NCBI GenBank assembly: GCA_005778355.1
Contig: SXON01000059.1
Span: forward strand, 1-64,000
Direction: 5' to 3'
From: Pseudomonadota bacterium
GTDB lineage: Bacteria > Myxococcota_A > UBA796 > SXON01
DNA: 64,000 nt
A model generated the notes under the pieces. The model was not told the origin of the DNA. It did no database searches and saw only the letters and a list, made by a program, of their open reading frames with translations. A program made the position numbers and the translations under genes. Position 1 is the stretch's first letter. Every line of letters begins with the position of its first letter. This document shows, piece by piece, positions 30,474-39,818 of the stretch.

Positions 30474-32063
30474 ATGCTCGTCGCTCACTTTGCCACCCTC
30501 GTTGCCTGCGGCGCCGCGGGCGACACCGAGCCGACCGCGTCGAAAGACGCCGCCGCCGACACCTCCCCGGCCACCGACACCGGCGAAGGCGACACCGCCG
30601 CCGCGGGCGGCGCCGGCCACGACGACACCGGCCCCGTCGAGCCCGACAGCGGCGACGAGGACAGTGCCCCCGTGGAGGAGATCCCCGACCCCTTCGCCCC
30701 GCAGCCCGATGACGACGAGGGTCTCACCAACGTGGCGGAAGACCTCAAGGACGTGCTGGAGCACGGCGACATGGAGGGGGCCTGCGAGGCCTACGAGGCC
30801 GACCCGGCCGACCGTCGCAAGAAGTTGCTGTGTGGAAAGTCGATGTACTTCGACGAGGGCTTCGGCACCATCGGCATCCCCGCGCCGCTCTTCGACTTCG
30901 TCAACGAGAGCTTCCCCGACCACACCGGGACCGCCTTCTCCGAGTACGGGCTCTTCCCGAACCCCTACAGCGACGAGGGCCGCCCCATCGGCTTCGCGCC
31001 CGGCGCCGAACTCCCCGACGCCCCCGGGGTGGAGACTGTCGCGCTCACCTGCGCCGCCTGCCACTTCGGCCGCCTTCCCGACGGCCGCTACGCCGTGGGC
31101 GCCGCCAACCACGACTACGAGTACGGCACCCACATGCTCTCGCTGGTGCTGGTACCACAGGTGGCCAACCCCTTCTTCGACGAGAGCGCCCACAGCGCCG
31201 AGGCGATGGCCAGGGTGCAGCCGATCATCGACGACCTGAAGGCCGACTGGATGCTGCAGCTCACGCTGTTGTGGGACCTGCTCCCTCTCCTTTCCGCGAT
31301 GGACTCGATGGCGGCGCTCGACGCCACTGCCGAGGGCTACTACGCGAGCTGGGCCCCGGGGACGATGGACTTCACCATCGCGCCGCTGCCCGTCGACGAC
31401 GGCGTGCACACCGTCAGCAAGATCATTCCCCTGTGGGGCATCCCCACCGCCTCCGAGGAGGCCGCCGCCGGGATGCCGCACGCGATGCTCGCCTGGTCCG
31501 GCGGCGCCACCAGCCTCGAGCAGTTCCTCACCGGTTTCGTCGTCATCGGCGGCGGCCCGCTCGACGAGTGGCCCGAGGAGCGCCTCGAGCCGCTCGCCGA
31601 GTACATCCGCTCGCTGCGCGCGCCGGAAAACGCCTCGCTACCCGGCACGGCCGAGAGCCGGGCCCTCGGCGAGTCCGTCTTCTACGACGAGGGCTGCATC
31701 GAGTGCCACGGCGCGCCTCGCGGCGGCGGTGACCGCGTGTACACCTACGCCGAGATCGGCACCGACGACGCGATGATGTACTGGGGCGACCCCGACCTCG
31801 ACGGTGAACTCTGCTGCGGACTCGGCTTCGACGAGGCGAGCGAGGCCACCCACGGCATCAAGTCGCCGCGCATCGCCGGCGCGTGGACGATGGGGCGCTT
31901 CCTCCACAACGGCAGCGTGGAAACCCTCGACGCGCTCTTCTGCCTCGAGGGCAGCCGCCCAACCGGACTCGACGCGCCCTTTGGCGACGACGGGCACCTC
32001 TACGGCTGCGAGCTACCCGAGAACGAGCGACAGGCGCTGGTCGACTGGCTCCAGGGCATCTAG
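30474..32063 (+). CDS. Dihaem c-type cytochrome lipoprotein
   Basis: 529 residues. The lipobox is LVACG (C12), followed by an Asp/Thr/Ala-rich linker to about residue 80. Two haem motifs are CAACH (193-197) and CIECH (408-412); the second is followed by HGIKSPRIAGAWTMGRFLHNGS, the final part typical of dihaem peroxidase/oxidoreductase (MauG/CCP-like) C-terminal domains. It likely transfers or accepts electrons in the periplasm or at the cell surface; substrate unknown. First gene of a plus-strand run, with its own promoter. Confidence 0.82.
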   Translation: MLVAHFATLVACGAAGDTEPTASKDAAADTSPATDTGEGDTAAAGGAGHDDTGPVEPDSGDEDSAPVEEIPDPFAPQPDDDEGLTNVAEDLKDVLEHGDMEGACEAYEADPADRRKKLLCGKSMYFDEGFGTIGIPAPLFDFVNESFPDHTGTAFSEYGLFPNPYSDEGRPIGFAPGAELPDAPGVETVALTCAACHFGRLPDGRYAVGAANHDYEYGTHMLSLVLVPQVANPFFDESAHSAEAMARVQPIIDDLKADWMLQLTLLWDLLPLLSAMDSMAALDATAEGYYASWAPGTMDFTIAPLPVDDGVHTVSKIIPLWGIPTASEEAAAGMPHAMLAWSGGATSLEQFLTGFVVIGGGPLDEWPEERLEPLAEYIRSLRAPENASLPGTAESRALGESVFYDEGCIECHGAPRGGGDRVYTYAEIGTDDAMMYWGDPDLDGELCCGLGFDEASEATHGIKSPRIAGAWTMGRFLHNGSVETLDALFCLEGSRPTGLDAPFGDDGHLYGCELPENERQALVDWLQGI

Positions 32064-32070
32064 GCGGCGC

Positions 32071-32076
32071 GATAAT
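32071..32076 (+). promoter_or_regulatory. -10 element GATAAT, leaderless start
   Basis: GATAAT matches the -10 consensus at 5 of 6 positions and is 7 nt before the ATG at 32084. Confidence 0.55.
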
Positions 32077-32083
32077 CGCGGGC

Positions 32084-33811
32084 ATGCTCCCCACTGTTGC
32101 CCTCGCGCTCGCCGCCGCCCCCACCGGCTGGCTCGACGTGGCCGACGGCACCCACGTGGCGGGCTGGGCCAGCGACCCCGACTACGCGGGGCCGATCGCC
32201 GTCCACGTGTATGTCGACGGCACCATCGTCCGAGGGCTCAGCGCCGACCAGTACCGCGCCGACGTGGGGAGCCACGCGTTCGACTGGTACCACGAGCCCT
32301 TCGGCGCGGGCGAGCACGAGGTGGTCGTCTACGCGATCGGCGTCGACAGCACCGGCGCGCCCGATGGCAACAACCCCTCGCTCTCGGGCACGCCCGCCAG
32401 CTTCGACGTGGGCTGTGCGGGGCTTGCCGGCGACCCCCTCGCCTGGTGCGACGGGAACCCCGCCTACTGGCAAGACCGCCAGTCCGACACGGAATACCTC
32501 GGTGAAACCTACGTCCGCGCCGGCGTCAACAACAGCTACGGCGGTGTCATCTTCCAGCTTTACGACGAGGACTGGACCGAGAACCTCGTGATGGAGCACG
32601 GCGGCGCTGCGGTCCAGCTCTCCATCTGGGGCTACGACCCCGTGGGCGGCGTGGCCTACTTCAGCCTCGACAGCTGCGACGCCACCCCCTACGCCTCCGA
32701 GGCGGACTGCCTCGCCGCCGGGCACTCGAGCTGCGTGGCGCGCGCCTACCCCGAGGGCGATCACGTGGCAGACTGTCGCACCGTGCAGCCCTGCGTGGGA
32801 TGGGACGCGGGGGCCCCCTGGAACCCCATCCAGGCGCAGGGCACCGACTGCGCCTGGAACAGCGGCAGCAACGACGTGGCCTCGGGCGCCTGGGTCGGCG
32901 CCAGCTACGTCACCGCGCACGACACGCCCCGGCACTTCACGAAGTCGGGCGAGGGGGTGTCGGGGATGAGCTTCGACCAGATGGTCACCCCCGGGGAGAG
33001 TTGGCTCGAGGTCGAATACCGCGTCACCTACAGCGGCACGCAGACGTGGTCGGACCACGACCAGGAGGTGCCCGCCCTCTTCACCGCGCACGGGGTCGAC
33101 GCGAAATTCTATTGGTACGAGGGTGATAGTCCCTTCGCGTCGAGCAGCAGCAGCGTAGCGGCTACGAGCTCCCCGGTCAACGGCGTGCTCGCCTTCCCCG
33201 GCACCGACCCGGTCACGAGCCTTCCCACGGTGGGCACCACCGCCGAGCGCTGGTGGACCGCGTGTGACAGCGACGACGACCGCTGCGTGACCGTCGCCAG
33301 CTTCGACCGCACGCTCACCCACGCCTCGTTGTCGGCCGACCCGGGCGAGGGCGCCTACCTCACCGCCATGGGGAACTTCAATATCTACCCCGGCTTCGAC
33401 CAGACATGGTCGTACGTCATCTTCCCCTACAGGCACGACGCGGTGGTGAACGGTCGCCTCGTGCGCGAGGTGATCTACGAGTTCGCCGCCGCGGCCGGCT
33501 GCACGGCCGAGGTGGCCTGCAACGGCGTCGACGAAGACTGCACCGGGGCAGACCGCTGCGACGAGAGCCCCGTCGATACCGGGGAACCCGCGCCGGACAG
33601 CGGCGAGCCGCCCTCGGACACGGCACGCGACTCCGGGCCATCGGACACCCACGACTCGAGCACCGAGGGCGGTGACGACGAGGCGACGGAGTCCGCGCCC
33701 GGCGAGGCCCACGCCTTCGGCGACGAGCCCTGCGGCTGTCACTCGGCCGCGCCCCACTCCCTCCTGGCCGGTCTCGCCGCGTTGTTGTATACGCGACGGC
33801 GCCCCTCATGA
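32084..33811 (+). CDS. Large exported protein of unknown function with MYXO-CTERM-like tail
   Basis: 575 residues from the ATG at 32084; an upstream open frame exists, but the GATAAT box and signal peptide (MLPTVALALAAAP) fix this start. Residues of about 12-100 are a beta domain seen in surface proteins (GWASDPDYAGPIAVHVYVDG). The middle (about 110-470) is Trp/Tyr/Cys-rich and beta-like. A short CNGVDEDCTG motif of MopE-type follows, then an acidic linker, EPCGCHS, a helix and RRRPS. Function unknown; possibly carbohydrate binding. The stop overlaps the next ATG (ATGA). Confidence 0.7.
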   Translation: MLPTVALALAAAPTGWLDVADGTHVAGWASDPDYAGPIAVHVYVDGTIVRGLSADQYRADVGSHAFDWYHEPFGAGEHEVVVYAIGVDSTGAPDGNNPSLSGTPASFDVGCAGLAGDPLAWCDGNPAYWQDRQSDTEYLGETYVRAGVNNSYGGVIFQLYDEDWTENLVMEHGGAAVQLSIWGYDPVGGVAYFSLDSCDATPYASEADCLAAGHSSCVARAYPEGDHVADCRTVQPCVGWDAGAPWNPIQAQGTDCAWNSGSNDVASGAWVGASYVTAHDTPRHFTKSGEGVSGMSFDQMVTPGESWLEVEYRVTYSGTQTWSDHDQEVPALFTAHGVDAKFYWYEGDSPFASSSSSVAATSSPVNGVLAFPGTDPVTSLPTVGTTAERWWTACDSDDDRCVTVASFDRTLTHASLSADPGEGAYLTAMGNFNIYPGFDQTWSYVIFPYRHDAVVNGRLVREVIYEFAAAAGCTAEVACNGVDEDCTGADRCDESPVDTGEPAPDSGEPPSDTARDSGPSDTHDSSTEGGDDEATESAPGEAHAFGDEPCGCHSAAPHSLLAGLAALLYTRRRPS

Positions 33812-35499
33812 TCCTCCTCGTCGCCACCGTCCTCGCCACCACGCTCACCGAGACGTCATCGTCCACGGTGGAGGCCGGTGTCACCCTCACGCAATACCGG
33901 GCCTCGTCGCCATCGACCGACGTGTGGGTGCTGAGCGTCGATCTCTGTGCCGACGACGTCTACGTCGATGCCACCCGCGAGACCGCGAGCTACCAGTCCA
34001 CTGGGGGCTGGGCGAGCGACCACGACCTCTCCGCCGCCAGCAACGGCGATTTCTACAAGACCGACCCGGTGCGGGTGTACGGCGACGCCTACGGCGGGGG
34101 TGTCCGGTGGCCCTCGGGCAACACCGGCTGGGACAGCGACTACAGCGACGAGTGGTACTGGGAGCACTACGGCTGGATCGCCTTCGGTCACGACGAGGTG
34201 TGGTTCAGCCACACCGGCTGGGTGAAGGGCAACGTGTCCGGTCTCGCGTTTGGCATCGACAACACCGACCCCACGCCATCTCCCCCGGACGGTGTACTGG
34301 CGATGGTGAGCGGCTTCCCGGAGCTGGTGGTCGAGGGCCTTCCGATGGTGTGTGCCGACCCGACCGACAGCGACTGTTTCCCCGATCGGAGCGACATGCG
34401 AGAGCGGCACCCTCGCACGGCAATGGGGATCTCCGAGGACATGAGTACCTTCCTGATCGTCGTCGCCGACGGCCGGACGGATGACAACGACGGGCTCTAC
34501 GGCAGCGAGCTCGCCGACATCATGGGACAGCTTGGCGCCTGGGAGGCCTTCAACCTCGACGGCGGCGGCAGTTCACAGTTGTGGACCGACGGAGAGAGCT
34601 ACATCAACGACTACGATGGCAACAACTACGGCGACGGCGCCCGCACCGTGGCCAACCACTGGGGCATCTTCGCCGGGGGACGGAGCTACCTCGCGGCGCG
34701 CCCCGGGCACTGCGCCACCGCGCCACCCTGCGAGGCACTGCCACCCGGCGGCGGCGTGCTCGACGACACCGGCGCCTGCTTCCGCGGCTTCGGCGACCAG
34801 GCCTACTGGCGCGACGAGTCCTCGGGCCACGGGGGCAGCCTGCGCTGGACCAACGCCTTCGAGGCGGACCGGGCCGACAACTGGGCCTGGTGGCGCATGG
34901 AGCTCGAAGAGGCCGGCGACTACGAGGTTTTCGTCTACGCCAGCGCCGAGTTCTCCGTGTTCGACGACGTGGAGTACGAGGTGCGCGCGGACGGCACGAG
35001 CACGACGCTTCGCATCGACCCGTCCGGCCACGAGGGCTGGGTGTCGATCGGCACCTACAGCTTCGCCGCGGGCGGCGACCAGTGGGTGGCGCTTTTCGAC
35101 CATCAGGGCGACGATCCCGGCAGCAACCAGCACATCGTGGCCGACGCGGTGCAGCTGCTGCGCGTGGGGGAGTACTGCGGCGACGGCGCCTGCGCCGAGA
35201 GCGAGCGTTGCACCTGTGACGACTGCCCCGCGACCGACGAGGTCGAGAGCAACGGGCTCGACGACGACTGCGACGGCGAGGTGGACGAGGCGCTGCCCGA
35301 CACCGGTGCCGAGCCGGACTCGGGGGACGAGCCCACGGACACCAGCGATCCGGACGCGCGCGCCGACTCCGAACCGCCCCCGAGCGGCGCGGCCTCGTCG
35401 ATGTCGCCGCGCGAGGGATGCGCCTGCGAGAGCGGCGGCACCGCGCTCCTCTGGACGCCCCTTGCGCTGGCACCACTCCGCCGCGCGAGGAGGCGCTGA
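33808..35499 (+). CDS. Exported NAGPA-domain (phosphodiester glycosidase-like) protein with MYXO-CTERM-like tail
   Basis: 563 residues. Signal peptide MILLVATVLATT. Residues of about 30-300 match the NAGPA/DUF2233 fold: TAMGISEDMSTFLIVVADGR and AFNLDGGGSSQLW, the conserved GGGSS loop of phosphodiester glycosidases. The next domain (about 310-450) is a beta-sandwich (RWTNAFEADRADNWAWWRME) like carbohydrate-binding or xanthan-lyase C-terminal modules. A Cys-rich stretch with NGLDDDCDGEVDE (MopE-like), an acidic linker, EGCACES, a helix and RRARRR complete it. It may trim sugar phosphodiesters on surface polymers. Confidence 0.8.
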   Translation: MILLVATVLATTLTETSSSTVEAGVTLTQYRASSPSTDVWVLSVDLCADDVYVDATRETASYQSTGGWASDHDLSAASNGDFYKTDPVRVYGDAYGGGVRWPSGNTGWDSDYSDEWYWEHYGWIAFGHDEVWFSHTGWVKGNVSGLAFGIDNTDPTPSPPDGVLAMVSGFPELVVEGLPMVCADPTDSDCFPDRSDMRERHPRTAMGISEDMSTFLIVVADGRTDDNDGLYGSELADIMGQLGAWEAFNLDGGGSSQLWTDGESYINDYDGNNYGDGARTVANHWGIFAGGRSYLAARPGHCATAPPCEALPPGGGVLDDTGACFRGFGDQAYWRDESSGHGGSLRWTNAFEADRADNWAWWRMELEEAGDYEVFVYASAEFSVFDDVEYEVRADGTSTTLRIDPSGHEGWVSIGTYSFAAGGDQWVALFDHQGDDPGSNQHIVADAVQLLRVGEYCGDGACAESERCTCDDCPATDEVESNGLDDDCDGEVDEALPDTGAEPDSGDEPTDTSDPDARADSEPPPSGAASSMSPREGCACESGGTALLWTPLALAPLRRARRR

Positions 35500-36510
35500 G
35501 TGCCGCCCGCAAAGCCGCCCCCCCACTTCACTGCCTTCCGGCTCGAACGCCCCGGGGGCTGCGCGGTCCGCGTGCCCCGCGCGGGCCTGCTCCTCGGCCG
35601 GAGCCCCGAGTCGGACGTCATCCTCACAGACCCGGCAGCGTCGCAAAGGCAGGCCATCCTCCTCGGCTCCAGCGCCGGCCTCCAGCTCTTCCCACTGGGA
35701 CGCAACCCCACGCTCCACAACGGACGTGCCGCCGTGGCGGGGGCGATGCTGGCCGATGGCGACAACATCGAGGTGCCCGGCGGTCGCTACGTCCTCCGGG
35801 CGGGCGCCGGCACCTCGACCGAGCTGGTGTCGCCGCGCTGGCTCGCCTTCTCAACCGGCGAGCGGTACGGCGTGCCCACGCCGCGCTGCTCATTGGGCGG
35901 CGGGGACGACGACGACATCGCCGTCCCCGGCTGGCCCCCAGGCGCGCTGCGTTTTCTCGTGGCCCAGCACGCCCTGTCCGTCGTGCTCGGCATCGCGTGC
36001 ATCGTCAACGGCGAGCCCCACGAGCCCGGGGAGGTCCTCGCGGCGGCGCCCAGCGACAGCTTCGCGCTCGGTGGCCGACAGTTCAGGTTGCTCGCCGCCG
36101 ACGACGACCAAGGCGGGGCCACGCTCCTCGGCCGAGTTCCAGAGAGCTCCGCCGTCGCGGCCCGTTTCGAGTTCCTCCCGAGCGGCGGACGCCTGGAACT
36201 GGAGTTCGGCGACGCCGCCGCGGCCCGGGCGGTCGAGCTCCCCGAGCTGCGCGCGCGCCTCTTCGCCGTGCTGCTCGCGCCAGGGGGCGGTTTCGAGCCC
36301 GGCGACGAGGTGCCCGACGAGCTGGTGATCGCGGGCGTCTGGCCGCGCGCCGGCGGTCGCGACCGCGGCGACCTCAACCAGCTCGTTCACCGCGCGCGCC
36401 GGGATCTCCTCGCGGCGGGCGTCGACCCGGAGCGCGTCCTGCACCGGCCGCGGCGCGGGGGCTCGGTGCGCCTGTTGCTCGCCGCCGGCGCCGCCGTGCG
36501 CATCGCGTAG
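35500..36510 (+). CDS. Tandem FHA-fold winged-helix regulator
   Basis: 336 residues, GTG directly after the previous stop. Residues of about 12-105 form an FHA domain (LLLGRSPESDVILTDPAASQ, with NGRAAVAGAMLADGDNIEV). A second, degenerate FHA-like unit covers about 115-215 (CSLGGGDDDDIAVPG, NGEPHEPGEVL). Residues of about 245-336 resemble an OmpR-type winged helix (GDLNQLVHRARRDLLAAGVD, RPRRGGSVRLLL). FHA domains bind phosphothreonine, so the protein may read phosphorylation by the kinase encoded next and control transcription. Cytosolic; no membrane helix. Confidence 0.75.
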   Translation: MPPAKPPPHFTAFRLERPGGCAVRVPRAGLLLGRSPESDVILTDPAASQRQAILLGSSAGLQLFPLGRNPTLHNGRAAVAGAMLADGDNIEVPGGRYVLRAGAGTSTELVSPRWLAFSTGERYGVPTPRCSLGGGDDDDIAVPGWPPGALRFLVAQHALSVVLGIACIVNGEPHEPGEVLAAAPSDSFALGGRQFRLLAADDDQGGATLLGRVPESSAVAARFEFLPSGGRLELEFGDAAAARAVELPELRARLFAVLLAPGGGFEPGDEVPDELVIAGVWPRAGGRDRGDLNQLVHRARRDLLAAGVDPERVLHRPRRGGSVRLLLAAGAAVRIA

Positions 36511-36521
36511 CGGACTTGCGG

Positions 36522-36527
36522 TAGCAT
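36522..36527 (+). promoter_or_regulatory. -10 element TAGCAT, leaderless start of kinase gene
   Basis: TAGCAT is 7 nt before the ATG at 36535. An in-frame ATG at 36526 lies inside the box, which favours the downstream start. Confidence 0.5.
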
Positions 36528-36534
36528 GGGCCAG

Positions 36535-38172
36535 ATGTCCGAGGTCGACCTCCGGGCCGCCACACGCCCCTTCACCCCGCCCGTGCCCACGACGGCGACA
36601 CCTCCGCCCCGGCGAGGTCCCGAGTTCCTCGTCGGGGAGGAGGCCGCGCGGGCACGCAGCTTCGGGCTCATCATCGCGCAACTCTGCCTGCTCGTTCTCG
36701 GCTGCGTGCCCTGCCTCGGCCAGACCTGGCCGCTCGACCTCGCCGTCGCCGTCGCGCTCCTCGGGCTGGGGGGCATGTCGATCGCCTGCGCGATCTACGC
36801 CTGGCGCCTCGGCCGCTACCCACTCTCGCTCTTTCGCCTCCACGGCCTCGTCGCCGTGCTCGCAGCGGCAGTCATCCAGTACTATCTGGGCGTATTCTCG
36901 CCCACCGCCGTGGCAGTGGCGCTGGGGCTCGCCTTCTTCGGGCAGGGCAACGACGGACCCACCGCCTGGGGCATCGGGATCGGCGCCGCCGGCAGCTACT
37001 CGCTACTCGCGGTCTTGCTCACCGCGGGCGTGCTCGATGACCGCGGTGTCTTCGCGGCGGTCGGCGCGCCACTCGCGGGGAAAGTGTTCATGGCGGCGGT
37101 CGTGCCGGTGGTCATGCTGCTCACCGTGGCCCAGGCCCGCGCCAACCGCCGCGCCACACGGGCGCTGGTGGCCCAGGTGGCGGAGGCCACCCGTCAGGCC
37201 GAGGGCGAGGCCGCTCGGCACCGCGAGGTGGCCAAGGAGCTCGACGCCGTGCGGCTCGCGGGCGCCCGCCAACCGGGGCGCTGGACCGGCCTGAGCCTCG
37301 GCGCCGTCACCCTCGGCGGCGTGATCGGCCGCGGCGCGACCGGCGAGGTGTATGCGGGCTTCGACGAGCACGGCAACGCGAACGTGGCGGTGAAGGTGCT
37401 GCGTCCCGGCCTCGCCAGCGACCAGGTCACCCTGGCGCGCTTCGAGCGCGAGGGAAAGATTGCAGAAGGTCTCACCTCGCCCCACGTCGTGCGGGTGCAC
37501 GCCTGGGGGCGCGCCGACGATGGTACGCCCTACATCGTCATGGAGCGCGCGATGGGCGATGACCTCGCCGCCGTGCTCCGCGACTCGCCACGCCTCCCCG
37601 AGGGCGAGGTGCTCCGGATGCTCTCCGAGTCCGCCCACGCGCTCGCGGAGGCCCACCAGTGGGGCGTGGTGCACCGCGACATCAAGCCCTCGAACCTGAT
37701 GCTCGCCCAGGAGGGGGGACGCACCCGCTGGAAACTGCTCGACTTCGGGGTGGCCACCATCACCGGGGCCGACAGCACCGTCACCTCCGCCGGCGACGTG
37801 GTGGGCACGCCCAACTACATGTCCCCCGAGCAGGCCCGGGGCGACGACATCGACGAGCGCTCCGACCTTTACTCCCTCGGCGCCGTGGCCTACCGCGCGC
37901 TGACCGGGCGCGTTCCCCACGACGCCCCCACCCCGGTCGCGACGCTCCTTCGCATCGCCGAGGGGCGGCCGCGCTCGCCGCGCAGCCTCGCGCCGGGTCT
38001 TTCCCCGGCGATGGGCGACCTGCTCGCCCTGATGCTCGCCCCGGAGCGAGAGCTGCGGGTACAATCGGCGGGGGAGCTACGCGCGCTGATCGACGAGATC
38101 CGCGCGGGCCAGACGATGGACGTGCGACGCAGGGCGGCCCGGGCGCTGGCCCAGTCGGCGTGGGCCGCCTGA
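36535..38172 (+). CDS. Membrane Ser/Thr protein kinase with C-terminal kinase domain
   Basis: 545 residues from the ATG at 36535. A hydrophobic N-terminal half (about 45-205) has six or seven membrane helices; a coiled coil (ATRQAEGEAARHREVAKELD) links to a Hanks-type kinase from about residue 258. Kinase motifs are intact: GRGATGEVYAGF, Lys287 in VAVKVL, HRDIKPSN (D382), DFGVA (D403) and GTPNYMSPEQARG. Most bacterial kinases have the kinase domain at the N-terminus and one helix after it, so this order is reversed. The neighbouring FHA regulator is the likely substrate or reader (inference). Confidence 0.88.
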   Translation: MSEVDLRAATRPFTPPVPTTATPPPRRGPEFLVGEEAARARSFGLIIAQLCLLVLGCVPCLGQTWPLDLAVAVALLGLGGMSIACAIYAWRLGRYPLSLFRLHGLVAVLAAAVIQYYLGVFSPTAVAVALGLAFFGQGNDGPTAWGIGIGAAGSYSLLAVLLTAGVLDDRGVFAAVGAPLAGKVFMAAVVPVVMLLTVAQARANRRATRALVAQVAEATRQAEGEAARHREVAKELDAVRLAGARQPGRWTGLSLGAVTLGGVIGRGATGEVYAGFDEHGNANVAVKVLRPGLASDQVTLARFEREGKIAEGLTSPHVVRVHAWGRADDGTPYIVMERAMGDDLAAVLRDSPRLPEGEVLRMLSESAHALAEAHQWGVVHRDIKPSNLMLAQEGGRTRWKLLDFGVATITGADSTVTSAGDVVGTPNYMSPEQARGDDIDERSDLYSLGAVAYRALTGRVPHDAPTPVATLLRIAEGRPRSPRSLAPGLSPAMGDLLALMLAPERELRVQSAGELRALIDEIRAGQTMDVRRRAARALAQSAWAA

Positions 38173-38181
38173 GGGCGGCGT

Positions 38182-39228
38182 TCACTTCGGGTGGACGATC
38201 CACCACATCGTCGCGCTGTCGTGCTTCACGGGGCCGTCGGCCACGTAGGTGGCCCCGCGAGCCCCGACCTCGGTGACCACCGAGATGTCGCCCACGCCCT
38301 TCCCCCACTTCGCGCCGTAGTGCGCCGCCGCGTTCCACTCCTGCGACGCCGTTCCCTCCTGGCCGAAAGGCACGACCACGATCGACCCGCGCAGCTCTGG
38401 GCGGGCCGCGAGGAAGTCGCCGAGACGGGTTTTGCCGTCGGACTCGAGGATAGTAAAACCAAGCTCGGCCGCGGCTCGGCGCCCGTGGGCCGTTTCCTGG
38501 AGCCAGTGGGCGAAGCTCACCGCCCACATCGCGTGGTCGGTGGGGATGCGGTCGGCCAGCGCCTTCCAGCGGCCCCCGGCACGGTTCATGTAGGCGCTCG
38601 AATCGTAGCCTGCGACCGCTCGATAACACTTGCCTCGTGGCGAGCCATACCAGGGGCGACTCGCGGCGTCGGCTAGCCGATCCAGATCGGCGGCGCCCCG
38701 CTCCGAGACGTGGCCGGCCGCGGGCGGCTCGCCGCCACCGCCGGATGGTGTGGGGGGCGGCCGCGCCGGGGTCTTCTCGGCCTGCTCGGCCATCGGGCGC
38801 AGGTCTTCGATCGTCATGCCCGCCGCCGCGAGCCTCGCCGCCACCGCGTCGGCCTGGATTCCGGGCCACACGCGCAGCTTCCCGCTCGCATCGGCGATGA
38901 CGCGTACCCCTGCGGGCAGCTCGAAGGCGCTCGGCGCGGCCTGTCCCTCCCCGGCGCGCTCCCGGATCTGCCCGATGACGCCTGCCCACTGGCCACCGCC
39001 GTTGGCGGGAATGGGCGCGCTCTGCAAGAGCTCCGCCACCCAGTCCTCCTCGGCGCCCGCGGTCGTCGGCGCCGACTCCCGGAGCTCCGCCGACCCGGCG
39101 AGGAGGTTCTCCTGCATGAAGGCGTTTCCTCGCGCGGACGCTGCCCCGCGGCTGGGCGCCTGCGCCTGCGCCTGCTGCTGGGTTTGCGGGGTCGTCGCGG
39201 TGGGAGGAAGCCGGGACTGGGCGAGCAT
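38182..39228 (-). CDS. Protein of unknown function with Q/A-rich leader and a possible C-terminal cysteine hydrolase domain
   Basis: 348 residues. A Gln/Ala/Pro-rich N-terminus with no signal peptide contains GNAFMQENLLAG. The middle (about 60-190) has acidic helices and a Pro-rich linker. The C-terminal 150 residues have GKCYRAVAGYDSSAYMN, WAVSFAHWLQET and HYGAKWGKGVGDISVVTEVG. Cys followed later by His and Gly-Asp-Ile is reminiscent of papain-fold peptidoglycan hydrolases, but this is a weak visual match. Such leader-linker-enzyme layouts also occur in proteins delivered by contractile injection systems (inference). Start is 6 nt after TACGAT. Confidence 0.6.
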   Translation of the reverse strand: MLAQSRLPPTATTPQTQQQAQAQAPSRGAASARGNAFMQENLLAGSAELRESAPTTAGAEEDWVAELLQSAPIPANGGGQWAGVIGQIRERAGEGQAAPSAFELPAGVRVIADASGKLRVWPGIQADAVAARLAAAGMTIEDLRPMAEQAEKTPARPPPTPSGGGGEPPAAGHVSERGAADLDRLADAASRPWYGSPRGKCYRAVAGYDSSAYMNRAGGRWKALADRIPTDHAMWAVSFAHWLQETAHGRRAAAELGFTILESDGKTRLGDFLAARPELRGSIVVVPFGQEGTASQEWNAAAHYGAKWGKGVGDISVVTEVGARGATYVADGPVKHDSATMWWIVHPK

Positions 39229-39234
39229 GGGGTG

Positions 39235-39240
39235 ATCGTA
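39235..39240 (-). promoter_or_regulatory. -10 element TACGAT, leaderless start
   Basis: TACGAT is 6 nt before the ATG at 39228. Confidence 0.5.
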
Positions 39241-39260
39241 GTCGGCGTCCCTGCGCGGAG

Positions 39261-39818
39261 TCAGCCAGCTGTCATCGGCGCGTCATCGACCTGCACGGGG
39301 TTCAGCTCCTGTTCGACCGCCGTCCAGTGGCGCTCGAGGTCGACCCCGGCGGGATCGAGCACCCGCCGCGCGAGCACGCCGAGCACCATGGTGATCACCA
39401 CCTCGGCGTCGATCCCGAGGAGCGCGCCCAGGGCGTCGCGGTAGGCACGGAGCACCGTCGCCGCCGCTCCGGCGCCTTCCACTCGCTGGTGGTCGAGGGC
39501 GAGCAGCAGCGTGGCGGCGAGACGATCCTGCCGATCCTCGAGGAAGCGCAGGAAGGCCGCTCGTCGCTTCGCTCCGGTCCGCGCGCCGGCGAGGGCCGCC
39601 CCCAGCGCCTCCACGTCGCTGGCCAGCTCGCGCTCGAGGAGGGCCACGGCGATGCTTCGTTTGTCGGGGAAGTAGTGGTAGAGCTTTCCCGTGCTCACCC
39701 CGGCCGCCTGCGCCACGTCTCGCATGCGCACCAGCCCGTAGCCCTCGCGCGCGAAGGGCAAGAGGCAGCGCTCGAGGATCGCGTCGCGCTCGGCGTCGGC
39801 ATCGACGATCCTAGGCAC
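39261..39818 (-). CDS. TetR-family regulator linked to alkB
   Basis: 185 residues from a GTG that overlaps the alkB stop by 8 bp. The N-terminal helix-turn-helix reads MRDVAQAAGVSTGKLYHYFPDKRSI, typical of TetR. The C-terminal ligand domain is helical and diverse. The coupled arrangement suggests it controls the alkB operon, probably sensing a hydrocarbon or fatty acid (inference). A GAAC/GTTC inverted repeat lies in the alkB promoter. Confidence 0.88.
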   Translation of the reverse strand: MPRIVDADAERDAILERCLLPFAREGYGLVRMRDVAQAAGVSTGKLYHYFPDKRSIAVALLERELASDVEALGAALAGARTGAKRRAAFLRFLEDRQDRLAATLLLALDHQRVEGAGAAATVLRAYRDALGALLGIDAEVVITMVLGVLARRVLDPAGVDLERHWTAVEQELNPVQVDDAPMTAG

